A model generated the notes under the pieces. That model saw nothing but the letters and a program-made list of their open reading frames with translations. It searched no databases and was not told where the DNA came from. Positions 1-5,900 of a stretch of 5,990 bases of DNA are shown one piece after another. The translations under genes were made by a program, and so were the position numbers. This DNA is from Pseudomonadota bacterium (GTDB lineage: Bacteria; Pseudomonadota; Gammaproteobacteria; Xanthomonadales; Rhodanobacteraceae), in assembly GCA_021798675.1 (NCBI GenBank), contig JAJZGE010000135.1:1-5990 (forward strand), given 5' to 3'. Within the stretch, counting starts at the first letter, position 1. Each line of letters starts with the position of its first letter.

Positions 1-54
1 CGAGGAGGAAGGGCCGATGCCGATCTTGAACAGGTCGAATACGCTGACCGCCAT
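1..54 (-). CDS. sdaA: L-serine dehydratase (L-serine ammonia-lyase), N-terminal fragment
   Basis: Only the first 18 codons are present; the gene continues beyond the left edge. Reading from the ATG at 54-52 gives MAVSVFDLFKIGIGPSSS. This matches the highly conserved N-terminus of single-chain iron-sulfur L-serine dehydratases (S-[VI]-F-D-[LM]-F-K-[IV]-G-I-G-P-S-S-S), where a His-Thr-x-Gly-Pro-Met continuation would be expected. The family is cytosolic and deaminates L-serine to pyruvate and ammonia using an oxygen-sensitive [4Fe-4S] cluster. A GAGG ribosome binding site (plus-strand CCTC at 63-66) lies eight bases upstream of the ATG and supports this start. The gene is divergent from the glutaredoxin-like gene. 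The motif is distinctive enough for a firm family call despite the short length, but integrity of the rest of the gene cannot be judged. Confidence 0.87.
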   Translation of the reverse strand, partial: MAVSVFDLFKIGIGPSSS

Positions 55-86
55 GGGCGCTGCCTCGCGAAATGAGTCAACCGGTT

Positions 87-92
87 ATTCTA
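87..92 (-). promoter_or_regulatory. Candidate -10 box for sdaA
   Basis: On the minus strand this reads TAGAAT, five of six matches to the sigma-70 -10 consensus, in one of the few AT-rich patches of a 66-base divergent gap. It would place the transcription start about 25 bases before the sdaA ATG. No good -35 box is visible at 16-18 bases spacing (TGCGAA at 17), so this is a weak prediction. An 8-base palindrome AACCGGTT at 79-86 lies directly downstream on the minus strand. Confidence 0.3.
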
Positions 93-120
93 CGCGGCCG
101 TTCCGCCCATTCGCAGCCGC

Positions 121-357
121 ATGCCTGATCTGACTCTCTACCAGCGCGACGATTGCCACCTGTGCGACCTGGCGCTGGCGGTGCTGGCCGAGGCGCGCGC
201 GCCGGCCTTCGAGAGCGCGTGGGTGGACGATGCGCCAGCGCTGGAACAACGTTACGGCAGCCGCGTGCCGGTGTTGCGCGACGACCGCGACGGGCGCGAA
301 CTGGACTGGCCGTTCGACGCCGCGGCCGTGCGCGCGTTCCTGGCCGGCCCGGGGTAG
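121..357 (+). CDS. Glutaredoxin-like (DUF836 family) thiol protein
   Basis: A 78-residue protein, the usual size for the short DUF836/glutaredoxin-like family (Pfam Glutaredoxin-like). It begins with a thioredoxin-fold strand (LTLYQRDDC), then a CHLC active-site motif at residues 12-15 at the start of the first helix, and carries the expected cis-proline after Val at 49-50 (RVPVL). The D-x-P-x-L-x-x-R-Y-G-x-R-V-P-V-L block and the C-terminal W-P-F-D are typical of the proteobacterial family. The likely role is cytosolic thiol-disulfide exchange; the natural substrate is not known for this family. There is no signal peptide. The ATG at 121 has no strong ribosome binding site, but the thioredoxin fold starts at residue 3, so an upstream start is unlikely. 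It converges on the DUF4337 gene with 19 bases between the stop codons. Confidence 0.85.
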   Translation: MPDLTLYQRDDCHLCDLALAVLAEARAPAFESAWVDDAPALEQRYGSRVPVLRDDRDGRELDWPFDAAAVRAFLAGPG

Positions 358-376
358 CCAGGCCGGCGTCGCAGGG

Positions 377-949
377 TCAGACGCCGAAGTACGCCAGCAC
401 GCCGATCACGATGCCGACGGCGCCCATGCCGACCACCAGCTTGCCCAGCCACGCGCGACGGCTGAGCAGCGCGATCGCCGCCATCGCGATGGCGATCTGC
501 AGCAGCATGGTGGCCTGCGCCCAGCGGTGATGCTGGTGCATCTGCTGCGCACTTCTCGCATCGAACGCGGCCGAGGTCTGCTCCAGCTTTTCGGCCGCTT
601 TCCTGATCTGCACCTTCTGCGCCTCGTAGCGCTTGCGCTCGGCCTCGAAGAACGGCTTGCGCGCATCGCTGGACAGCTCCATGCCCAGCTCGCTGAGGTT
701 CAGCTTGTTGCCCTTGGCCTGGTAATAGCTCCACTGGTTCGCCGCCTCGGTCTTGCTGATCGCGGCGTCGTTCTTGAGCAGGCCGGCCTCGGCCTGGGTG
801 GTGCCGGCCATGTAGGAAAACATCGCGCCCACCGTGGCCAGAATGGCGGTGATCACCGCCAGCCGGCCGGCCATGCCCCGGGGCGCGCGCTCGGCCGCTT
901 CGTCGAGATGGGCTTCATGCAGGCCACGTACTTCGAATTCTTCAGACAC
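377..949 (-). CDS. DUF4337 domain membrane protein
   Basis: A 190-residue protein starting with a GTG codon (plus-strand CAC at 947-949) and MSEEFEV, with an acidic and histidine-bearing N-terminal tail typical of DUF4337 proteins. One membrane helix lies at about residues 28-48. It is followed by the family's conserved N-D-A-A-I-S-K-T-E-A-x-N-Q-W-x-Y-Y-Q-A-K block (60-79), a charged, probably coiled-coil helix (about 98-130) and two C-terminal membrane helices (about 145-163 and 168-188). The overall plan is a membrane-anchored protein whose central helical region of about 95 residues sits on one side of the membrane. Its function is unknown; I do not assign one. It starts 33 bases after the stop of the upstream yceI-like gene on the same strand, so it is probably the last gene of that operon. 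The ribosome binding site is weak (GGAA upstream of the GTG). No in-frame ATG start with a better site is seen upstream. Confidence 0.85.
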   Translation of the reverse strand: MSEEFEVRGLHEAHLDEAAERAPRGMAGRLAVITAILATVGAMFSYMAGTTQAEAGLLKNDAAISKTEAANQWSYYQAKGNKLNLSELGMELSSDARKPFFEAERKRYEAQKVQIRKAAEKLEQTSAAFDARSAQQMHQHHRWAQATMLLQIAIAMAAIALLSRRAWLGKLVVGMGAVGIVIGVLAYFGV

Positions 950-982
950 GGGATGTTCCGGGCGATGGTGATGGGCGGAGCG

Positions 983-1531
983 TCATTTCGCGGCGAGCTG
1001 CAGATGCGCGGCGATCTTCACGTCGGCGCCGATCACCGAGGTGTCGGCGTAGTCGCCGCTGCCCACGCCGAAGTCGAGCCGCTTGAGGGTGCCGCTGACG
1101 TCGAGCGTGGCGCCGCTGCCCTGCGGCTTGAAGATCACCGCCAGGCTGATCGGCCGGGTCACGCCGCGCAGGGTCAGGCTGCCGTCGGCGATCACCTGCG
1201 CGCCGACCTGACGAAAGCCGGTGGTGACGAAGTGCGCGGTGGGGAACTTCGCCACGTCGAAGAAGGCGGCGCCGGGCAGCGCGTTCTCCTGGTCCTTGTC
1301 GCCGGTATGCACGCTGGCGGGCGACACCGTCACATCGAACTTCGACGCCGCCAGATGGGCCGGGTCGTAGCTGATCGCCGCGGTCCACTGGCTGAAGCTG
1401 CCACTGAACGCCGCGCCCTGGAAGGTGGCGCTGAAGCCGAGCTTGCTGGCGGCGGGCTGCACCGCGTAGCGGGTGGCGAAGCTGGCGCCGGGCACGGCGA
1501 ACGCACACAGCAGCAGAGCGAGACGTTTCAT
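983..1531 (-). CDS. yceI: YceI family periplasmic protein (copy B)
   Basis: A 182-residue protein of standard YceI length. It starts MKRLALLLCAFAVPGASFA, a clear Sec signal peptide with probable cleavage after Ala19, giving a soluble periplasmic protein starting T-R-Y-A-V-Q-P-A-A-S-K. YceI signatures are present: F-F-D-V-A-K-F-P-T-A-H-F at 90-101, the L-T-L-R-G-V-T-R-P segment at 119-127, and the C-terminal L-D-F-G-V-G-S-G-D-Y-A-D-T-S-V-I-G-x-D-V at 152-171. The family has a lipocalin-like beta-barrel that in characterised members binds polyisoprenoid lipids; the physiological role is not settled. The ATG at 1531 overlaps the stop of the b561 gene as ATGA, and a GGAG site (plus-strand CTCC 1539-1542) sits seven bases upstream, so translation is probably coupled to the b561 gene. 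The mature protein has no cysteine, unlike copy A. Confidence 0.92.
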   Translation of the reverse strand: MKRLALLLCAFAVPGASFATRYAVQPAASKLGFSATFQGAAFSGSFSQWTAAISYDPAHLAASKFDVTVSPASVHTGDKDQENALPGAAFFDVAKFPTAHFVTTGFRQVGAQVIADGSLTLRGVTRPISLAVIFKPQGSGATLDVSGTLKRLDFGVGSGDYADTSVIGADVKIAAHLQLAAK

Positions 1532-2112
1532 CGGGAGGCTCCGGTGGACGAGGAGGAATCTTGCCGCGGGCGGCCGAACGGCAGCATCCGGCGCAGCACG
1601 TTGTTGCGATGGACCAGGTGGTGCTTCAGCGCCGCGCCCACGTGCACCACCAGCACCAGCATCAGCAGCCAGAAAAGATACTCGTGCAGGTCGCGGGCGA
1701 CGTGCGCCAGCGCATCGCTTTTGCCCGCCAGCGCCGGCACGCTGAACAGCTTGAACCACTGCAGCGGCTTGCCGGCCAGCGAATTGAACCACCAGCCGCT
1801 CAGCGGTATCGCCGCCATCATCAGGTAGAGCACGCCGTGCACGAGGTGCGCAGTCAGCTGCTGCCAGCGCGGCGCGGTCTCGTCGGGCGGCCGCCGGTCC
1901 AGCGCACGCCACAGCAGCCGCAGCGCGAACAGCCCCAGCACGGTCAGGCCGATCGACTTGTGCAGCGCCAGCCAGTTGATCTTCTGCATCGGCGAACGGG
2001 CCAGATCCATCAGCAGCCCGAACAGGCCGTTGCCGAGGATGGCCAGCGCCATCAGCCAGTGGAAGGTCTTGGCCAGCGTGCCCCACTGCTGGTCGTTGCT
2101 GTGCAGGCTCAT
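1528..2112 (-). CDS. Cytochrome b561 family membrane protein (YceJ/CybB type)
   Basis: A 194-residue integral membrane protein with four predicted helices (about 15-36, 47-69, 88-108 and 140-163), the usual size and topology of bacterial b561/CybB proteins. The histidines expected to bind two b-type hemes are visible: His18 in K-T-F-H-W-L-M-A, His51 in L-A-L-H-K-S-I-G-L, His143 in D-L-H-E-Y-L-F and His157 in V-V-H-V-G-A-A-L-K-H-H. The family moves electrons between membrane quinol and partners, and in E. coli CybB oxidises superoxide to oxygen while reducing quinone. A YceI partner next door is the known E. coli arrangement (yceJ-yceI). The start overlaps the stop of YceI copy A (ATGA, 2112-2109) and its own stop overlaps the start of copy B. 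A strong AAGGAG ribosome site supports the start. The C-terminal tail (after about residue 180) is Ser-rich and polar. Confidence 0.93.
   Translation of the reverse strand: MSLHSNDQQWGTLAKTFHWLMALAILGNGLFGLLMDLARSPMQKINWLALHKSIGLTVLGLFALRLLWRALDRRPPDETAPRWQQLTAHLVHGVLYLMMAAIPLSGWWFNSLAGKPLQWFKLFSVPALAGKSDALAHVARDLHEYLFWLLMLVLVVHVGAALKHHLVHRNNVLRRMLPFGRPRQDSSSSTGASR
1539..1542 (-). promoter_or_regulatory. Ribosome binding site of YceI copy B
   Basis: GGAG on the minus strand, seven bases before the ATG at 1531, inside the end of the b561 coding region. It fixes the start at the ATGA overlap. Confidence 0.6.
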
Positions 2113-2735
2113 GGCTGCTCCTTCGAGGTGGCGCTGTCGTCGCGGATCGCTTCCAGCTCCAGCCACACGTTGACCTGATCGCCGATCGAATGGCCGAACG
2201 CGGTGATGCCGAAGTCGCGCCGATCCAGCAGCGCGGTGGCCGAGAAGCCGGCCACCGTGTGCAGGCCGTAGATGGTGGCTGCCACCCGGTTGAGCGTGAA
2301 AGGCAGGCTCAGCGGGCGTGTCACGCCGCGCAGGGTCAGCTGCCCGTGCAGCACGCCGTGGTGGGCGTCGATGCGCTCGACGCTGGTGCTGACGAAATGC
2401 GCGTAGTGGTAGCGACCGCAGTCCAGCAGGGCCGGCTTGCACACCGCGGCATTCCAGTCGGGATCACCCATGTCGACGCCGGCCATGTCGATGTCCAGCT
2501 CGGTGGCCGCCGTGCTCCAGTGGTCCGGGTCGAAACGCAGCCAGCCCTTGGCGATGTGCAGCCGTCCAAACGGCCGCGAATAGCCGTCGTGATCGATGCT
2601 GAAAAGCAGCTGGCTGTGCACCGTGTCGTAGCGATAGCTGGCGCTGGCAGCGTGCGCGGCCGGCAGCGCCAGCAGCGACAGCAGCGCCGCTGCCGGCAGG
2701 GCGAGACACTTGCCAAGGGTCGGAGTGCGAAGCAT
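2109..2735 (-). CDS. yceI: YceI family periplasmic protein (copy A), divergent, with a cysteine pair
   Basis: A 208-residue protein. Residues 1-29 form a Sec signal peptide (basic start with Arg3 and Lys9, long Ala/Leu core, ending A-A-H-A), so the product is periplasmic. The mature part opens with Y-R-Y-D-T-V-H-S-Q-L-L-F-S-I, the usual first YceI strand, and has L-T-L-R-G-V-T-R-P at 133-141 and the terminal R-R-D-F-G-I-T-A-F-G-H-S-I-G-D-Q-V at 172-188. In the segment where YceI proteins normally read x-F-F-D-V-x-x-[FY]-P-x-x-x-F, it instead has A-V-C-K-P-A-L-L-D-C-G-R-Y-H-Y-A-H-F, with Cys99 and Cys106 that could form a periplasmic disulfide. It is the first gene of the operon; its stop overlaps the b561 start. 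The ATG at 2735 is the first in-frame ATG before the signal peptide, although its ribosome site is weak. The function is probably lipid or quinone binding, by family only. Confidence 0.9.
   Translation of the reverse strand: MLRTPTLGKCLALPAAALLSLLALPAAHAASASYRYDTVHSQLLFSIDHDGYSRPFGRLHIAKGWLRFDPDHWSTAATELDIDMAGVDMGDPDWNAAVCKPALLDCGRYHYAHFVSTSVERIDAHHGVLHGQLTLRGVTRPLSLPFTLNRVAATIYGLHTVAGFSATALLDRRDFGITAFGHSIGDQVNVWLELEAIRDDSATSKEQP
2118..2123 (-). promoter_or_regulatory. Ribosome binding site of the b561 gene
   Basis: AAGGAG on the minus strand, five bases before the ATG at 2112 and inside the last codons of YceI copy A. It is the strongest ribosome site in this operon and confirms the ATGA overlap start. 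Confidence 0.75.
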
Positions 2736-2767
2736 GCGGTGAAGTCTGGACGATTGCCGGGGACGAT

Positions 2768-2778
2768 GCCAGTTTGGC
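2768..2778. repeat. Short inverted repeat GCCA-GTT-TGGC
   Basis: Perfect 4-base arms with a 3-base centre, five bases from a longer inverted repeat at 2783-2799. It is short enough to occur by chance in GC-rich DNA; it is listed because of its position 33 bases before the yceI operon start. Confidence 0.25.
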
Positions 2779-2782
2779 CGGC

Positions 2783-2799
2783 GGAAACGGATTGTTTCC
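2783..2799. promoter_or_regulatory. Candidate operator: inverted repeat GGAAAC-N5-GTTTCC
   Basis: Perfect 6-base arms around a 5-base centre (GGATT) make a 17-base dyad, the size of a typical dimeric regulator site. It sits 48 bases upstream of the first yceI gene and 112 bases upstream of the kinase start, in the least GC-rich part of the divergent region. I do not recognise the motif as that of a known regulator. A chance occurrence is possible. Confidence 0.4.
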
Positions 2800-2897
2800 T
2801 GCGGCGGCACGTGGCGCTGGTGCTGGCCTCCCTGCTGGCGCCGCAGCGCAGGCCGCGCTCGCCGCGACGGCCGGGTTTTGGCATGATGGCGCCGGGT

Positions 2898-2903
2898 GGG
2901 GGA
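2898..2903 (+). promoter_or_regulatory. Ribosome binding site of the sensor kinase
   Basis: GGGGGA eight bases before the ATG at 2912. It supports this start over the two ATGs at 2883 and 2886, which are in a different frame. Confidence 0.5.
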
Positions 2904-2911
2904 TTCTGCGC

Positions 2912-5900
2912 ATGTTGGCAACGCTCGTGCTGAACGCGGTTCTGGCGGCGGCCTCGCTGGCGCGCGCGGCGATCGTTGCGCCGGGCGTGGCGGCGTCCGC
3001 ATCGGCCCAAACAACGCCGGCCGTGCTGGCCACGCCCCAGTTCCGCCGCTACGGCGTTGCCGACGGCCTGCCCAGCGGGACCATCTACGCGGTGACCCAG
3101 GATCGCCATGGCCTGATGTGGTTTGGCACCGCCAGCGGTCTGGTGCGCTACGACGGAGTGAGCTTCCGGGTATTCCGGCATGCGCTGGACGACCCGCAGT
3201 CGATGCCCGCCGGGGCGATCTACACGCTGTTCGTCGACCGCGACAACTGCGTGTGGGGCGGCAGCATTTCCAATGGGCTGACGGTGTATCAGCAGTCGGA
3301 GCATCGCTTCCGGCACTGGGAGCATGAGCCCGGCGATCCGGCCAGCCTGGCCAGCGACGAAGTGTGGAGCATCGCGCAGACCCCCGACGGCGCACTGTGG
3401 CTGGCCACCAACGCGGGCCTGGACCGCATGCGCCCGCACGGTGCCGGCTTCGATCACATTCCGCTCGATGTCGACGGCACGCACGCCGCATCGTTCGGCC
3501 CCGTGCGTGCGCTGCTGGCCGAGCCCGACGGCCGCCTGTGGATCGGCGCGGAGAGCGGTCTGTACCTGCGCGACGCCGACGGCCGCATCCATCGCGTGCC
3601 GGTGGATCCGGCCTTTCACGGCAAGCTGGGCAAGGTCTGGCATATCGACGGCGGCCACGGCGAGGTGCGCGTGGCGGTCAGCGGCGGCCTGCTGGTGATC
3701 GGCGCCGATGGCGTGGCGCGCCCCCTGGACGGCGCGCGGCTGGCCTCGCTGCGCATACTCAGCAGCACGCGCGACCGCCAGGGACGGCTGTGGATCGGCG
3801 GCGCCGACGGACTGCTGCTGGATACCGGCGACGGCACGCTGCTGTCGATCAAGGGTCAGCCGCTGCTGCCCGGCGGCCTGCCCGGCAACACCATCTGGCA
3901 GACCGCGCTGGATCGCGAAGGCGGGCTCTGGGTCACGTTCGACGATTCGAGTGTTGCCTATCTGCCGCCGGGCTGGAACGGCTTCACCCGCTTCACCCAC
4001 ATTCCGGACGACCCCGCCAGCCTGCTGAACATCAGTGCCGCGACCCTGCTCACCGCGCGCGATGGCCGGCTGTGGGTGGGAGGCGACGATGGCTGGATCG
4101 ACAAGCTGGATGTGACCAGCGGACGCGTGCAGCACATTGTCCGGGACGTGCACGGGCAGATCGCGTCGATGGCCGAGGATGCGCAGGGCGGCCTGTGGAT
4201 CAATGTGCCGGGTGGACTGCGGCTGTTCGCTCACGGCGTGCTGCACAACATTCGCCTCGACGCCGCGCACGTGACCCGGCCGGTGCTGCTGGTCAGCGGC
4301 AGCGGCGGGCGCATCTATCTCGCCTCGTGGGGGCAGGGGCTGTTCGTGATCGATCCGGCCAGCCTCGCGATCACGCCGGTGCCGATGGCAGCAGCGTCGG
4401 ACGATGCCCGGCTGCCCGAGCAGCTCGGCTACAACAAGGGCAATCTCTGGTACGCCAGCAATGGCGGCTTGCTGCGGCTGGACGAAAAGACCGGCACGCT
4501 CGAGTTCGTCGCTGGCGTGGCGCAGGAAGAGATCACCTCGTTCGCCTGCGACGCGCACGGTTTCTGGACCGCCACCGAGCGCGCCCTGAACCACTATCGC
4601 TACGCCGACGGTCGGGCCACCCTGATCGACAGCGTCGACATCAGCGGCGAGGCATTCGCGCCGGACCTGATGACGCTGCGCGTCGACCGGCAGGGCCAGC
4701 TGTGGGTGTTTGCCAATCCCGGCCTGTTCCGGCTCGACCAGCGCACCCACCGCTTCACCGCGTTCGGGCCGGCGCAGGGTCTGTCGAATGCCCAGTTCAG
4801 CGGCGGCGTGACTGCGGTGGCGCCGGACGGCATGATCCTGGCGCCGAACGCCGGCGGCGTGGTGGGATTCCAGCCGCTGCGGCTGCAGGCCCTGAGCCAG
4901 ACCGGGCGCGCCCCGCCGCCACCGCTCACGCTGACCCGGCTGAGCGTGCGCCGCGGCGGCCAGACCCTGCTGCTGCCGCTGGATACCACCGGCCCGCTGC
5001 AACTGGGCTGGCGCGATCGCGACCTGAGCGTGAGCGTGCGGGTCGCCTCGTTCGTCAGTCCGCTTGCCAATCACTACCGCTTCCGCCTGCAGGGTTTCGA
5101 CAGCGGCTGGGTCGAGGTGGATCATCGCGGCGAACGCGAATTCGCCGGGCTGGCGGCCGGCCACTACACGCTGGACGTGAAGGGGGCCGGTGCCGACGGC
5201 ATATGGGGCAGTCTGGCGCAGCCGCTGCGGATCGACGTGCAGGCGCCGCCGTGGGCGCGCTGGTGGGCATGGCTGGCGTATGCGCTGGTGCTGCTCGCCA
5301 GCGTCGTGCTGCTGCTGCGCGGCTGGCGCCGGCGGCTGGCCCAGCGCCATCGCATCCAGCTGATCGAGCAGCAGCGGCAGCTGGCGGAGGCGGCCAGCGC
5401 GGCGAAAACACAGTTCCTGGCCACGCTCAGCCACGAGATCCGCACCCCGATGACCGGTGTGATGGGCATGGCCGAACTGCTGCTGAGCACGCCGCTCAGC
5501 CCGCTGCAGCACGACTACACCCGCGCCATGCAGCGCTCCGGCGGCATGCTGCTGAAGCTGCTCAACGACGCGCTGGATCTGGCCAGGATCGAGGCCGGCC
5601 GGCTGGAGCTGGAGCCGGCGCCGTTCGACCCGCGCCAGCTGGTCGAGGATGTGGCCCAGCTCGAACAGGGGCTGGCGCACCTCAAGGGCATCCGCTTCGT
5701 GCTGGAGGTGGCCGACGACCTGCCGCCGCGGCTGATCGGCGATCCCGTGCGGATCAAGCAGGTGCTGCTGAACCTGGCCAACAATGCGCTGAAGTTCACC
5801 GAGCACGGCTGCGTGACGCTGCGCGCACAGCGCACTGCGAGCGGCCTGCAGTTCAGCGTCAGCGACACCGGTCCGGGCATCCCCGAGGCCAGCCAGACCC

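Larger units (their letters stand above)
2736..2911. promoter_or_regulatory. Divergent intergenic region between the yceI operon and the sensor kinase
   Basis: These 176 bases separate two divergent transcription units, so they should hold both promoters. I see no convincing -35/-10 pair on either strand. A CATGAT at 2882-2887 resembles a -10 box for the kinase but lacks a -35 partner. There are two short inverted repeats at 2768-2778 and 2783-2799 near the yceI side. No conserved small ORF stands out. Confidence 0.55.

Noticed and set aside
343..367. GC-rich hairpin (GCCGGCC ... GGCCGGC, 11-base loop) at the convergent gene ends, possible terminator
   Set aside because: There is no T run on either strand after the stem, the left arm lies in the glutaredoxin coding region and is self-complementary, and such stems are common by chance at this GC content.
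230..1828. A 532-codon plus-strand open frame across DUF4337, YceI B and b561
   Set aside because: It is antisense to three genes with recognisable families, has low-complexity Arg/Ala/Gly/His composition and shows no domain.
983..2086. A 367-residue upstream-extended form of YceI copy B
   Set aside because: The extension is an out-of-frame reading of the b561 gene; a signal peptide and ribosome site mark the real start at 1531.
2876..2890. TTGGCATGAT before the kinase as a sigma-54 or extended -10 promoter
   Set aside because: The GG/GC pair spacing of sigma-54 sites is not met, and no -35 box accompanies the CATGAT.
2109..3491. A 460-residue upstream-extended form of YceI copy A
   Set aside because: The N-terminal 252 residues would be antisense to the kinase and precede a clear signal peptide that begins at the ATG at 2735.
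2336..5806. A 1156-codon open frame on the minus strand, antisense to the kinase
   Set aside because: It is rich in His, Gln, Arg and Ala without domain motifs, and runs opposite a kinase with clear domains; long antisense open frames are expected in GC-rich coding DNA. Its last part also overlaps YceI copy A in another frame.
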